Positions 33,386 to 43,102 of a DNA stretch of 64,000 bases are shown here, piece after piece. Every line of letters begins with the position of its first letter. Position 1 is the stretch's first letter. The notes beneath the pieces are model-generated. The model saw only the letters and a program-made list of their open reading frames with translations. It was not told the origin of the DNA and searched no databases. The DNA is taken from positions 372,001 to 436,000 of the forward strand of contig OZ251446.1 in assembly GCA_965242495.1 (NCBI GenBank), given 5' to 3'. Source of the DNA: CBDESN01 sp965242495 (GTDB taxonomy: Bacteria; Pseudomonadota; Alphaproteobacteria; MPNO01). Position numbers and translations under genes: made by a program.

Positions 33386-34056
33386 GCGGTCGCGGGAGGA
33401 TCGGCGGCGGGCTCGTCGGCCGGGGCGGCGCCGTCCGCCTGCGCCTCGCGCCGTAGCGCCTCGTCGATCTCGTCGGCGCGGCGCCGGGCGCTGCGGTCGG
33501 CAAGGCGCGACCAGTAGGCGGCGAAGGCCGGGCGGTCTTCGATCGAGCCCATCTGCAACCCCCAGCCGACATGCGATCCGACATAGACGTCGGCGGCGGA
33601 GAAGTCTTCGCCCGCGACGTGGCCGCCGCCGGCCACCCCCCGCTCCAGGGCGTCCATCACCGCGCCGAAGCTGCCGTAGCCCAACATCGCCTGCTTGTCG
33701 GCCGGGGCCTCCCACCCCAGGAACCGGTTGGTCGTCGCCGCCTCCAGCGGCCCGGCGGCGAAGAACAGCCAGCGGTAATAGGCGGCGCGGTCCGCCGGCG
33801 GCGGCGCCAGCCCGGCTTCGGGAAAGGCGTCGGCGAGATAGGCGCAGATCGCCGCGGCTTCGGTCACGACCGCGCCGCGATGGCGGATCGCCGGGACCTT
33901 GCCCATCGGGTTGACGGCGAGATACGCCGCCGACTTCATCGCCGCGCCGTATTCCAGGATCTCGGCGCGGTAGGGCGCGCCGATCTCCTCCAGCATCCAA
34001 CGCACGATCCGCCCCCGCGACATCGGGTTGGTGTAGAAGACGAGATCGTCGGTCAT
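33382..34056 (-). CDS. Glutathione S-transferase family protein
   Basis: A 224-residue GST. The N-terminal thioredoxin fold has FYTNPMSRGRIVRWMLEEIG, the cis-proline NPMGKVPAI and the glutathione-binding TEAAAICAYLAD. The C-terminal helical domain has DFSAADVYVGSHVGWGL. The tail is Ala/Asp-rich and probably disordered. It is the first gene of the minus-strand pair with the Sel1-protease and divergent from the UbiD operon. Possible roles are conjugation or dehalogenation of xenobiotics. Confidence 0.9.
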   Translation of the reverse strand: MTDDLVFYTNPMSRGRIVRWMLEEIGAPYRAEILEYGAAMKSAAYLAVNPMGKVPAIRHRGAVVTEAAAICAYLADAFPEAGLAPPPADRAAYYRWLFFAAGPLEAATTNRFLGWEAPADKQAMLGYGSFGAVMDALERGVAGGGHVAGEDFSAADVYVGSHVGWGLQMGSIEDRPAFAAYWSRLADRSARRRADEIDEALRREAQADGAAPADEPAADPPATA

Positions 34057-34216
34057 CCGCCTGCCGCTTGGCGAGCCGCTTCAGCGACGCGCCCTATTTC
34101 TTCACGCATCGGTCCGTGACGGCGATGCTGCGCGCCGATGCGGTCACGGTTCGCAAGCCCCGCCATCGCGCGGCCCTCCTCATGCGCCCGCATCCCGTAG
34201 CACCGCCCCGGTCCGG

Positions 34217-34245
34217 TTGTAAAGCGGCCTTGCGGGCCGTATCAT
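34217..34245 (+). promoter_or_regulatory. Sigma-70 promoter of UbiD-SDR-UbiD operon
   Basis: A -35 box TTGTAA (34217-34222) and a -10 box TATCAT (34240-34245) are spaced 17 bp apart. The expected transcription start is near 34252, about 29 bases before the ATG at 34281. It sits in the 224-bp divergent region upstream of the GST gene. Confidence 0.55.
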
Positions 34246-34280
34246 GCATGCGGGGCCACCGGGAAGCCGAAAGGGAGCGC

Positions 34281-36005
34281 ATGGCGACGAGGACGAAGGA
34301 CATCTCGCCGGCGCCGGCCGCGCGCGGGTATCGCGATCTGCACGAGCACATCGAGGAGCTGCGCGAGGCCGGGCTGCTGCGCGAGATCGATCGCGAGATC
34401 AACAAGGACACCGAGATGCACCCGCTGGTGCGCTGGCAGTTCCGCGGCGGCATCCCGGCCGAGGACCGCAAGGCGTTCCTGTTCACCAACGTTACCGACT
34501 CCAAGGGCCGGAAGTTCGATATCCCGGTGTTGGTCTGCGGCCTCGCCGCCAACGGCGCGGTCTACGCCGTCGGCATGGGGACGCCGCTCGACCGGCTCAA
34601 GGAGACCTGGATCCGCGCCCTCAACAACCCGGTCGCGCCCCGCGTGGTGGACGACGCGCCCTGCCACGAACTGGTCTTCGAGGGCGGCGCGCTGCGCGAC
34701 GGCAACGGGCTCGACGCCCTGCCGGTGCCGATCTCGACGCCGGGCTGGGACAACGCGCCCTACACCACCTCGTCGCACTACATCACCAAGGATCCCGAGA
34801 CCGGCATCCAGAACATGGGCAACTACCGCGGCATGATAAAGGCGCCCGACCGGATCGGGATGAACCCGTCGATCGAGCTGCGGACCGGCGGCTACATCCA
34901 CTGGCGGCAGTGGAAGGAGCGCGGCGAGCCGATGCCCTGCGCGATCGTCCTGGGCTGCCCGCCGGTGGTCTCCTACACCGCGGTGCAGAAGGTACCCGAG
35001 AAGTACGACGAGCTGCACATATCGGGCGGCCTCGCCGGCGGACCGATCAACGTCGTCAAGGCGCGGACGGTGGACCTCCTGGTCCCGGCCGAGTCCGAGG
35101 TGGTGATCGAAGGCTATATCTCGACCGAGCTGCTGGAGCCCGAGGCGCCGTTCGGCGAGTCGCACGGCCACGTCAACCTGCAGGAATACAACGGCTACAT
35201 GGACGTGACCTGCATCACCCGGCGCAGCAACGCGGTCATCACCTCCTGGGTCAGCCAGGTCACGCCGTCCGAGTCCAGCGCCATCAAGCGCCCCGCCTAC
35301 GAGGCCGCGCAGATCGAGCATCTCCGCGACCATCTCGGCGTCAGGGGGGTCGTCCACGTGGCGACGCACGAGCCGCTGACCTCGCTGCACAAGCTCATCA
35401 TCGTCCAGTTCGAACGCGACGCGCCGCGCACCGAGATCTGGCGCGCGCTGTACGGCGTCGCCTCGCTGCGGCGCGCCGAGGGCAAATGGATCGTCGCCGT
35501 CAACGAGGACATCGACCCCGACAACACCGACGCCGTCTTCTGGGCGATGTCGTATCGCTGCAAGCCGCATCGCGACGTCGAGATCCTGCGCAACAAGGAC
35601 GAAGGCCACGGCCCGCGCAGCATGGTCGACGGCGAGGACTCGGCGGTGCTGATCGACGCGACGCTGAAGGAGACCTACCCGCCGGTCTCGCTGCCCAAGC
35701 GCGAATACATGGAGCGGGCGATGGAGATCTGGGACGAACTGGGCCTGCCCCGGCTGAAGCCCGAAAAGCCCTGGTTCGGCTACGACCTCGGCGAGTGGAA
35801 CGAGGACCTCGAGATCATGGCCCGGCGCGCCGTCCGCAGCGAATACTGGGACACCGGACGCATCCTGGCGCAGCGCCGGCGCGGCGACGTGGCCATGAAC
35901 ACCGAGGTGCGCACCCTCGACGAGGGCAACCCCGGCGCCGGCGATTCGCGCCCGGCGGGAGGCGATCTGACATGGGAAAGCTTGAAGGACGCGTCGCGGT
36001 CGTAA
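34281..36005 (+). CDS. UbiD family decarboxylase
   Basis: A 574-residue prenylated-FMN-dependent (de)carboxylase. EINKDTEMHPLVRWQFRGG near the start, TRRSNAVITSWVSQVTPSES and the catalytic-loop block EPEAPFGESHGHV are UbiD landmarks. AVNEDIDPDNTDAVFWAMSY is the conserved C-terminal block. The ATG at 34281 has AAAGGGAG upstream. It overlaps the SDR gene by 34 bp. UbiD needs prFMN made by UbiX, which is not in the window. Likely reversible decarboxylation of an aromatic or unsaturated acid. Confidence 0.9.
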   Translation: MATRTKDISPAPAARGYRDLHEHIEELREAGLLREIDREINKDTEMHPLVRWQFRGGIPAEDRKAFLFTNVTDSKGRKFDIPVLVCGLAANGAVYAVGMGTPLDRLKETWIRALNNPVAPRVVDDAPCHELVFEGGALRDGNGLDALPVPISTPGWDNAPYTTSSHYITKDPETGIQNMGNYRGMIKAPDRIGMNPSIELRTGGYIHWRQWKERGEPMPCAIVLGCPPVVSYTAVQKVPEKYDELHISGGLAGGPINVVKARTVDLLVPAESEVVIEGYISTELLEPEAPFGESHGHVNLQEYNGYMDVTCITRRSNAVITSWVSQVTPSESSAIKRPAYEAAQIEHLRDHLGVRGVVHVATHEPLTSLHKLIIVQFERDAPRTEIWRALYGVASLRRAEGKWIVAVNEDIDPDNTDAVFWAMSYRCKPHRDVEILRNKDEGHGPRSMVDGEDSAVLIDATLKETYPPVSLPKREYMERAMEIWDELGLPRLKPEKPWFGYDLGEWNEDLEIMARRAVRSEYWDTGRILAQRRRGDVAMNTEVRTLDEGNPGAGDSRPAGGDLTWESLKDASRS

Positions 36006-36730
36006 CCGGCGCGGCCCAGGGAATCGGCGCCGCCTTCGCCCGCGCCCTGGCGGCCGAAGGCGCCAGGGTCGCCGTCGCCGACCTCGACAGCGGCGCGGCG
36101 CTGGCGCGGGAGATCGAGAGCGCCGGCGGCGCGGCGATCGACGTACCCACCGACGTGGCCGACGAGGCCTCCTGCGAGGCGATGGCGGCCCGCGTGGTCG
36201 AAGCGTTCGGCCGGCTCGACGTCCTGGTCAACAACGCCGCCGTATTCACCGCGGTCGAGCGCAAGCCCTTCACCGACATCCCGGTCGAGGAGTGGGACCG
36301 CGTGCTCGCCGTCAACGCCAAGGGCGTGTGGCTGTGCTGCAAGGCGGCGGTGCCCGAGATGCGCAGGACCGGCGGCGGCCGGATCGTCAACGTCTGCACC
36401 GGCCGCATCTTCAAGGGCGCGCCCTTCTTCCTGCATTACGACGCCTCGAAGGCGGCGGTGCTGGGCATCACCCGCGCGCTGGCGCGCGAACTCGGCGACG
36501 ACCACATCCGCGTCAACGCCATCGCGCCGGGCTCCACCATGAGCGAGAACGTGCGCGCCCGCACCAACTGGAAGGGCGGCGGGCCCGAACAGACCCGCGC
36601 CTCGCGCGCGCTCAAGCGCGACGAGCTCCCCGAAGATCTGATCGGGGCCTGCGTGTTCTTCGCCTCCGACGACAGCGCCTTCGTCACCGGCCAGACGCTG
36701 GTCGTCGATGGCGGCTCGGCGATGTGGTAG
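35972..36730 (+). CDS. SDR family oxidoreductase
   Basis: A 252-residue short-chain dehydrogenase. TGAAQGIG (13-20) binds NAD(P), NNAAV follows near residue 89, and the catalytic Tyr/Lys are in LHYDASKAA near 155. The usual catalytic Ser position reads NVCTGRIF, so Thr or Cys may replace it. ITGQ-type TGQTLVVDGGSAM closes the fold. It overlaps the 3' end of the first UbiD by 34 bp and precedes the second UbiD by 3 bp, so it works in the same pathway. Confidence 0.88.
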   Translation: MGKLEGRVAVVTGAAQGIGAAFARALAAEGARVAVADLDSGAALAREIESAGGAAIDVPTDVADEASCEAMAARVVEAFGRLDVLVNNAAVFTAVERKPFTDIPVEEWDRVLAVNAKGVWLCCKAAVPEMRRTGGGRIVNVCTGRIFKGAPFFLHYDASKAAVLGITRALARELGDDHIRVNAIAPGSTMSENVRARTNWKGGGPEQTRASRALKRDELPEDLIGACVFFASDDSAFVTGQTLVVDGGSAMW

Positions 36731-36733
36731 CCG

Positions 36734-38350
36734 TTGCGCGGCTCCCCCGACCTCCGGACCCATCTGCGCGCGCTCGACCGCGCCGGCCTGCTGGTCACCG
36801 TAGACCGGCCCATCAACAAGGATACCGAGCTGCATCCGCTGGTCCGCTGGCAGTTCCGCGGCGGGCTGGCCGAAGCCGACCGCAAGGCGTTCCTGTTCAC
36901 CCGCGTCACCTGCGCTCGCGGTCGGGCCTACGACGCGCCGGTCGTCGTCGGCGCCCTGGCGGCGAACCCGGCGATCTACGGCGTCGGCATGGGCGCGCCG
37001 GTCGCGGGAATCGGGCCGTTGTGGATGCAGGCGGTCGAGGCGCCGATCCCGCCCCGACGCGCCGACGCCGCGCCCTGCCAGGAGGTCGTGATCGAAGGCG
37101 ACGAGCTGCGCGGCGACGGCGGGGGGCTCGATGCGCTGCCGACGCCGGTCTCGACCCCCGGCTTCGACGCCGCGCCCTATCTCACCGCCGCCAACTGCAT
37201 CACCAGGGACCCGGAGACCGGGGCGCAGAACGTCGGCATCTATCGCTGCGGGCTCAAGGCGCCCGACCGGCTCGCCATCCGCATGGGGACGCGCATCGGC
37301 GGGGCGGGCGGGTATCTCCACTGGCGCGGCTGGCGGGCGCGCGGCGAGCCGATGCCCTGCGCGCTGGCGCTGGGCGGCCCGCCCGCGGTCTCCTACGCCG
37401 GGGCGCAGAAGCTGCGGCAGGGGCTCGACGAACTCGCGGTCGCCGGCGCGATCATGGGGCGGGCGCTGCCGGTCGCGCCCGCCCGCACGGTCGACCTTCT
37501 GGTTCCGGCCGAGGCCGAGATCGTCGTCGAGGGGCTGATCGACACCGAGTATCTGGAGCCCGAGGCGCCGTTCGGCGAGTCGCACGGCCACGTGGCGCTC
37601 GAAGACTACAACATGTCGTTCGCGGTGACCGCCATCACCCGCCGGCGGGCGCCGATCTTCCCCTCGATCATCAGCCAGGTGACGCCCTCGGAGTCGAGCG
37701 TCATCAAGCGGGTGGCTTACGAACCCATGTTCCTGGCCCATCTCCGCGACCGTCTCGGCGTCCGCCAGGTCCGGCGCGTGGCCCTGCACGAGCCGCTCAC
37801 CAACGTCCGCCGGGTGATCCTGGTGCAGTTCGGGCCGGGCGCGCCCCGCGCCGAAATCTGGCGCGCCCTCTACGGGGCGGCGAACCTGCGCGCCGATTGC
37901 GGCAAATACGTCATCGCCGTGAGCGAGGACGTCGACCCCGACAACGCCGACGCCATATTGTGGTCGCTGGGCTATCGCGCCAACCCGGCGCGGGACCTCC
38001 GGGTGCTGGGGCATCGGGGCCGCGGGCACGGCCCCAGGCCCAGCCCCGAATCCGGTCCGGCGGACGAGGACGACGCGACGCTGCTGATCGATGCGACCCT
38101 CAAGGGAGACCTGCCGCCGGTCGCCCTGCCCAAGCGCGAGTTCATGGAGCGCGCGCGCGCGATCTGGGACGAGCTGGGCCTGCCCGCGCTCCGCCCCGAA
38201 CCGCCCTGGTCCGGCTATTCGCTGGGCGACTGGAGCGAGGAGTGGGACGCCGCCGCGGCCCGCGCCGTCGCCGGCGACTGGCGGGAGAACGGCCGCCGCA
38301 CCGCCCAACGCCGCCGCCGCGGCGTCGAACCCGGAACCCCCGCCCGCTGA
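36734..38350 (+). CDS. UbiD family decarboxylase (second paralogue)
   Basis: A 538-residue homologue of the protein at 34281, starting with TTG three bases after the SDR stop. PINKDTELHPLVRWQFRGG, EPEAPFGESHGHVALEDY and SEDVDPDNADAILWSLGY match the first copy closely. It lacks the N-terminal extension and has a shorter C-terminus. Two UbiD-like genes in one operon may form a hetero-oligomer or act on two successive intermediates. Confidence 0.88.
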   Translation: MRGSPDLRTHLRALDRAGLLVTVDRPINKDTELHPLVRWQFRGGLAEADRKAFLFTRVTCARGRAYDAPVVVGALAANPAIYGVGMGAPVAGIGPLWMQAVEAPIPPRRADAAPCQEVVIEGDELRGDGGGLDALPTPVSTPGFDAAPYLTAANCITRDPETGAQNVGIYRCGLKAPDRLAIRMGTRIGGAGGYLHWRGWRARGEPMPCALALGGPPAVSYAGAQKLRQGLDELAVAGAIMGRALPVAPARTVDLLVPAEAEIVVEGLIDTEYLEPEAPFGESHGHVALEDYNMSFAVTAITRRRAPIFPSIISQVTPSESSVIKRVAYEPMFLAHLRDRLGVRQVRRVALHEPLTNVRRVILVQFGPGAPRAEIWRALYGAANLRADCGKYVIAVSEDVDPDNADAILWSLGYRANPARDLRVLGHRGRGHGPRPSPESGPADEDDATLLIDATLKGDLPPVALPKREFMERARAIWDELGLPALRPEPPWSGYSLGDWSEEWDAAAARAVAGDWRENGRRTAQRRRRGVEPGTPAR

Positions 38351-38545
38351 CGCCGGCGACGGCCGGCGGCGGTTGCGAAAAAAATCGTTCGACAAGGCGG
38401 CAAGGCGAGCTCATATTTCCCACGCGGTTGGGAGGGCTGTGGAACGACGGTCCGCCGGGGGCAGGTTCCCCGCCCGGCTGCGTTTCTATGTGCGGAGGTC
38501 GGGGTATAGACTACCGGCCGGCCAGGCGGGGGAGGCGGATCGGTC

Positions 38546-39550
38546 ATGAAGCTCGACATCTACAACCACATCTTCCCGTTGGCCTTCTTCGAGAAGATGC
38601 AGGAGGTCATGCCCGACCACGGGCCGATCAAGCGCTGGCTCAACGTCCCCGTGCTCTACGACGTCGACGCCAGGCTGCGCATGATGGAGGAGTTCGGCGA
38701 CTACCAGCAGATCCTCTCGCTGTCGGCCCCGCCGATCGAGTTCCTCGCCGGGCCCGACGCGACGCCGGCCCTCGCGCGGCTCGCCAATGACGGCATGGCC
38801 GATCTCCGCCGCCGCCATCCCGACCGCTTCCCCGGCTTCATCGCTTCGCTGCCGCTGAACGACCCGGACGCTTCGGTCGCCGAGCTCGACCGCGCCGTCG
38901 GCGAGCTCGGCGCCTGCGGCGTCCAGATCTTCTCCAACGTCAACGGCAAGCCGCTCGACGAGCCCGAGTTCTTCCCCGTCTTCGAGCGCATGCGCGCCCA
39001 CGACCTGCCGATCTGGCTGCACCCGACCCGCAACGCCTCCTTCTCCGACTACAAGACCGAGGACCTGTCCAAATACGAGATCTGGTGGGCCTTCGGCTGG
39101 TCGTTCGAGACCTCGGCGGCGATGGCGCGGCTGGTCTTCTCGGGGCTGTTCGACAAGCTGCCGGGGATCAAGATCATCGCCCATCATCTCGGCGCGCTGG
39201 TCCCCTATCTCGAGGGCCGCGTGGGCTACGGCTGGGATCAGCTCGGCAGCCGGACGCCGGGCGACGAATACGCGAGGCTGCGCGAGTCGATGCGGCGCCG
39301 GCCGATCGACTACTTCAAGATGTTCCACTGCGACACCGCGGTCTTCGGCTCCCTCGGCGCCACCCGATGCGGCGTCGAGTTCTACGGCGTCGACAACTGC
39401 ATGTTCGCCTCCGACTGCCCGTTCGACCCCGAAGGCGGGCCGCTCTTCATCCGCGAGACCATCCGCTGCCTGGATGCGCTCGACGTCACCGAAGCCGAGC
39501 GCGAACGCCTGTATTCCGCCAACGCCCGCAAGCTGTTGAAGCTCGCTTGA
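38546..39550 (+). CDS. Amidohydrolase-2 family (ACMSD-like) protein
   Basis: A 334-residue TIM-barrel protein. IYNHIFP replaces the usual HxH motif at residues 5-11, leaving one His. PIWLHPTR near 155 and IIAHHLGALVPYLEGR near 215 supply His ligands, and FASDCPFDPEGG near 290 the Asp. AERERLYSANARKLLKL is the family C-terminus. The asymmetry at the first motif (N-H instead of H-x-H) occurs in some ACMSD-like decarboxylases. Probably decarboxylation or hydrolysis of a ring-cleavage product. Confidence 0.85.
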   Translation: MKLDIYNHIFPLAFFEKMQEVMPDHGPIKRWLNVPVLYDVDARLRMMEEFGDYQQILSLSAPPIEFLAGPDATPALARLANDGMADLRRRHPDRFPGFIASLPLNDPDASVAELDRAVGELGACGVQIFSNVNGKPLDEPEFFPVFERMRAHDLPIWLHPTRNASFSDYKTEDLSKYEIWWAFGWSFETSAAMARLVFSGLFDKLPGIKIIAHHLGALVPYLEGRVGYGWDQLGSRTPGDEYARLRESMRRRPIDYFKMFHCDTAVFGSLGATRCGVEFYGVDNCMFASDCPFDPEGGPLFIRETIRCLDALDVTEAERERLYSANARKLLKLA

Positions 39551-39614
39551 CGCCCCGCCGCGGCCCCACCGCGCGCCCGGCGGCCTTCCGTTCCCCGATC
39601 CCGGAGCACCCACG

Positions 39615-41459
39615 ATGTCCGCACCCGACCGCTTCGATCGCCCGGCGATCGGCGACAACCTGCGCATGGCCTGGACCAGCGACGTCGCCGCCGAGATGCT
39701 CCGCCGGCTGGGGGTCAAGTACGTCGCCCTCAACCCCGGCGCCAGCTATCGCGGCCTCCACGACAGCATCGTCAACTATCTCGGCAACCGCGACCCGCAG
39801 ATGCTGCTCTGCCTGCACGAGGATCACGCGGTCGCCATCGCCCACGGCTACGCCAAGGTGACGGGCGAGCCGATGGGCGCGATCCTCCATTCCAACGTCG
39901 GGCTGATGCACGGGCTGATGAACGTCTTCAACGCCTGGTGCGACCGGGCGCCGGTCATCGTCATGGGCGCCACAGGCCCGGTCGATGCGCCGCTCCGCCG
40001 GCCCTGGATCGACTGGATCCACACCGCCAAGGACCAGGGCGCGCTGCTCCGCAACTTCACCAAATGGGACGACGAGCCGCGCTCGGCCGAGGCCATCGTG
40101 GAGACCATGCTGCGCGCGAACGCCATCGCCCGCACCCCTCCCAAAGGGCCGGTCTACGTATGCCTCGACGCCGGCCTCCAGGAGGCCGAACTCGCCGCCC
40201 CGGTGGACGTCCCCGACGTCGCCCGCTTCGCCCCCGCCGCTCCGCCCGAAGCCCCGGCCGCCGCCGCGGCGGCGGCCGCGGAGGCCATGCTGGCGGCGGA
40301 GCGCCCGCTGATCCTGATGGGCCGGGTCTCCCGCCGCCGCGACGACTGGGACCGGCGGGTCCGCCTCGCCGAGATGCTCGCCGCGCCGGTCGTGACCGAC
40401 ATCAAGACCTCGGCGGCCTTTCCCACCGGCCACGGCCTGCACGTCGGCGCGCCCGCCAACTGGACCCGGGGCGAGGCCAGGGACGCCCTCGCCGGGGCCG
40501 ATGCGATCCTCGCCCTCGATTGGGTCGATCTCGCCGGGACCTTCAAGACCGCCGGGCTGGGCCACGGCGTTCCCGCGCGGGTGATCAACTGCACCCTCGA
40601 TTCCTACCTGCACAACGGCTGGTCGATGGACCATTTCGGCCTGGCGGTCGCCGACCTGCCGGTGCTCGCCGATCCCGACGCCTTCGCCGCCCAGCTGCTG
40701 GCCGCCGCGGGCGAGCGTCTCGGCGGCGCGCCGAAATGGGACGGAACGCCGGCGGAGGGCTCGCTCGCCGGCCAGCCCGTCGCCGGCTCCGACAAGGCGC
40801 CGGACGCCGCCATCGCGCCCCGCGACATCGCGCTGGCCCTCAACGAGGTCAAGGGCGGCCGCGAGATCACCCTGACCCGGGTGCCGCTCGGCTGGGCGAG
40901 CGACGCCTATCGCTTCGACGGGCCGCTCGACTATCTCGGCAACGACGGCGGCGGCGGGCTGGGCTCCGGGGCGGGCAACGCCGTCGGCGCCGGGCTCGCG
41001 CTGATGGGCGGCGGGCGCATCGCCATGGCCATCCTCGGCGACGGCGATTTCCTGCAGGGCGGCACGGCGCTCTGGACCGCGGCGCATTACCGGATCCCGG
41101 TGCTGTTCGTGATCAGCAACAACCGCTCCAACTTCAACGACGAGGTGCATCAGGAGACCATGGCGCGGCAGCGCGGCCGCCCGGTCGAGAATCGCTGGAT
41201 CGGCCAGCGCATCGACGACCCGGCCCTCGACGTCGCCGCCTTCGCCAGGGCGCAGGGCGTCGCCGCCGCCGGGCCGATCGAGAAGGTCGGCGAACTCGCG
41301 CCCGCGATCGAGCGCGGCCTGCGGGCGGTCGAAGCCGGCGAGCCGTATCTCGTCGACGTCGTCGTCGAGCCGGGCTACAGCGCCCCCATCGTCACCCGCG
41401 CCGGCGGCGAGGCGTCGACCGGCCGCGACGTAGGCGCGCGAGGCGCAAAGCGGGGGTGA
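39615..41459 (+). CDS. Thiamine-diphosphate-dependent enzyme (acetolactate-synthase/decarboxylase superfamily)
   Basis: A 614-residue three-domain ThDP enzyme. The N-terminal PYR domain has LNPGASYRGLHDSI and the catalytic Glu in CLHEDHAVAIAHGYAKV. The central domain is FAD-fold-like but lacks an obvious cofactor motif. The PP domain has ILGDGDFLQGGTALWTAAHY and the metal-binding VISNN. An Ala-rich linker lies near residue 215. Reaction could be 2-oxoacid decarboxylation or C-C ligation. It follows the ACMSD-like gene by 64 bp in the same direction. Confidence 0.87.
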   Translation: MSAPDRFDRPAIGDNLRMAWTSDVAAEMLRRLGVKYVALNPGASYRGLHDSIVNYLGNRDPQMLLCLHEDHAVAIAHGYAKVTGEPMGAILHSNVGLMHGLMNVFNAWCDRAPVIVMGATGPVDAPLRRPWIDWIHTAKDQGALLRNFTKWDDEPRSAEAIVETMLRANAIARTPPKGPVYVCLDAGLQEAELAAPVDVPDVARFAPAAPPEAPAAAAAAAAEAMLAAERPLILMGRVSRRRDDWDRRVRLAEMLAAPVVTDIKTSAAFPTGHGLHVGAPANWTRGEARDALAGADAILALDWVDLAGTFKTAGLGHGVPARVINCTLDSYLHNGWSMDHFGLAVADLPVLADPDAFAAQLLAAAGERLGGAPKWDGTPAEGSLAGQPVAGSDKAPDAAIAPRDIALALNEVKGGREITLTRVPLGWASDAYRFDGPLDYLGNDGGGGLGSGAGNAVGAGLALMGGGRIAMAILGDGDFLQGGTALWTAAHYRIPVLFVISNNRSNFNDEVHQETMARQRGRPVENRWIGQRIDDPALDVAAFARAQGVAAAGPIEKVGELAPAIERGLRAVEAGEPYLVDVVVEPGYSAPIVTRAGGEASTGRDVGARGAKRG

Positions 41460-41467
41460 GCGGACCG

Positions 41468-41509
41468 GAGCCGCGGCGGCGGCTTCGGCCGGGGCCTGCG
41501 CCGCGGCTC
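41468..41509. terminator. Bidirectional hairpin between convergent genes
   Basis: Arms GAGCCGCGGCG (41468-41478) and CGCCGCGGCTC (41499-41509) are perfectly complementary with a 20-base GC-rich loop. It lies between the convergent ThDP-enzyme and cyclase stops, overlapping the latter. No T-run, so termination efficiency is uncertain. Confidence 0.4.
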
Positions 41510-42590
41510 AGGGCGCGCCGATCGCGACCGGGCGCACGGGCGATCCCGCGCCGCCCTTGGAGCGGAGCGGCAGGATCATCGTGCACGACGTCCACACCCG
41601 GTCGCGCGCGAGCGCGCCGAGGTTGGCGTTCTGGATGTTGTGGACGCCCGCTTGGGTGAGGTTGTGGTGATGGATCGCGAACGGCAGCCCCGGCGGAGTT
41701 CCCTCGGCCGGCGGCGCCTTGCCCTGTAGCATCCCTTCGGCCACCGGGTCGGTGAACGGGTTGTCGAGCGCCACCAGCACGACCGCCTTCTCCTCGATGT
41801 ATTTGGCCGCGTCGTAGGAGAGGCCGGGGCCCATCGTGTAATAGGTCTTCTCGGCGTCGGGGTCGCGCCAGTTGTCGCCCCAGCCGGTATGGACGTAGAG
41901 GACGTCGCCCGGCAGCAGGCCGCGCCAGCCCAGCCCCTGGGCGGCGAGCATGTCCTCGATGTCCTTGGCGGTGACGAGCTGCCCCGGCTTCATCGGCCGC
42001 CCGCCGCCGAGATGCGCCTTGGCGTCGAGCAGGACGGCGCTGGTGACGATCGGCGGAACCTTGTCGATGCCGAGCTTCAACAGCGGCGACGCCGCGTTCG
42101 GCTTGACCTGCCGTTGGGTGAAGCCGCCGTAATAGGTCGCGCCGTCGACCGGGACCGGTCCTTCGCCCTTCCACGTCTCGCCGAGCACGCCGAAATGTCC
42201 CAGCGCGTCCATCTGCGTGCCCTGCGCGCCGGGCTCGCCGCTCATCACCCGTTCGCCGTTGAATACGTGCCGCGAGTAGGGAACGCCGGCGGTGGGCTGG
42301 AATTCGTATTCGAGCGGCGCGCCGAAGGGCGACAGCGGCATCGTGTTGGAGCGCAGATGCGACAGTTCGTAGGGCTTCGCCCCCGGCTTGGCGAGGTGGT
42401 AGGCGCAGCGGAGCCACGTTCCGGCGCCCAGCGTGTTCGCCATTCCGCGCTCGTCGCCCGCCGGCCAGGGCGGCGCGGGCGTCATGTCGCGCGATCGTTC
42501 GACCGCCATCCGGTGGTCGGGCGACTGCGCCAACGCCCCCGTCGCGGCGAGGAGCGCCGCCGCGAGCGCCGAAAGAGTCGACCGGGTCAT
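41508..42590 (-). CDS. Periplasmic cyclase family protein (kynurenine-formamidase-like)
   Basis: A 360-residue protein with a signal peptide cleaved near Ala21 (ALA|QSPD). GAQGTQMDALGHFG is the metal-site motif of the cyclase family, in which the usual GTHxD His is Gln here. LLPGDVLYVHTGWGDNW and the C-terminal FAIHHHNLTQAGVHNIQNAN with His ligands are also typical. Metal-dependent amide or lactone hydrolysis outside the cytoplasm is likely. Transcribed alone on the minus strand, divergent from the Rieske operon. Confidence 0.85.
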   Translation of the reverse strand: MTRSTLSALAAALLAATGALAQSPDHRMAVERSRDMTPAPPWPAGDERGMANTLGAGTWLRCAYHLAKPGAKPYELSHLRSNTMPLSPFGAPLEYEFQPTAGVPYSRHVFNGERVMSGEPGAQGTQMDALGHFGVLGETWKGEGPVPVDGATYYGGFTQRQVKPNAASPLLKLGIDKVPPIVTSAVLLDAKAHLGGGRPMKPGQLVTAKDIEDMLAAQGLGWRGLLPGDVLYVHTGWGDNWRDPDAEKTYYTMGPGLSYDAAKYIEEKAVVLVALDNPFTDPVAEGMLQGKAPPAEGTPPGLPFAIHHHNLTQAGVHNIQNANLGALARDRVWTSCTMILPLRSKGGAGSPVRPVAIGAP

Positions 42591-42730
42591 TTCGGAATCC
42601 CCCTGAGGTCCGCGATCCGCCGCAGCCTACCCCGACCGCGGCTCCCTGTCACCGCCCGGCGCGCCGTGTCGCGCCGCGCGGCGGGATGCGGTAGTCTCGT
42701 CCGGCGCGGCGCGGCGCGAGGGGAGGGGAT

Positions 42731-43102
42731 ATGGCGCGGAAGGAACTGTTCGTCGCCAGGTCGTCGGACCTGCCGGACGGGGAGCGCAGGATCGTCCCTC
42801 ACGGCCGGTCCGAGATCGGCGTCTATCGCGTCGACGGCAAGTTGTATGCGTATCGGAATCTGTGCGCGCATCAGGGCGGTCCGGCCTGCGAAGGGCTGCT
42901 GATGGCCAAGGTCGAGGAGGTCATCGCCGACGACCGGACCTATCAGGGCATGCGCTTCAACCACGACGAGATGCACATCGTCTGCCCGTGGCACGGTTGG
43001 GAGTACGACCTGGCGACCGGGATCAACGTCGCCGACAAGGCGTTCCGGCTGCGAAAATACGAGGTCGTCGAGAAGGAGGGCGAGATCTATGTCCTCGCCT
43101 GA
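42731..43102 (+). CDS. Small Rieske [2Fe-2S] protein
   Basis: A 123-residue cytosolic ferredoxin-type Rieske protein. Ligands are C45-x-H47 in LCAHQGGPACEG and C85-x2-H88 in CPWHGWEYD, with a 37-residue loop between them, longer than usual (EVIADDRTYQGM). GAGGGGAGGGGAT precedes the ATG. It overlaps the next small gene by 14 bp. It likely carries electrons to an oxygenase, though no oxygenase alpha subunit is in this operon. Confidence 0.88.
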   Translation: MARKELFVARSSDLPDGERRIVPHGRSEIGVYRVDGKLYAYRNLCAHQGGPACEGLLMAKVEEVIADDRTYQGMRFNHDEMHIVCPWHGWEYDLATGINVADKAFRLRKYEVVEKEGEIYVLA

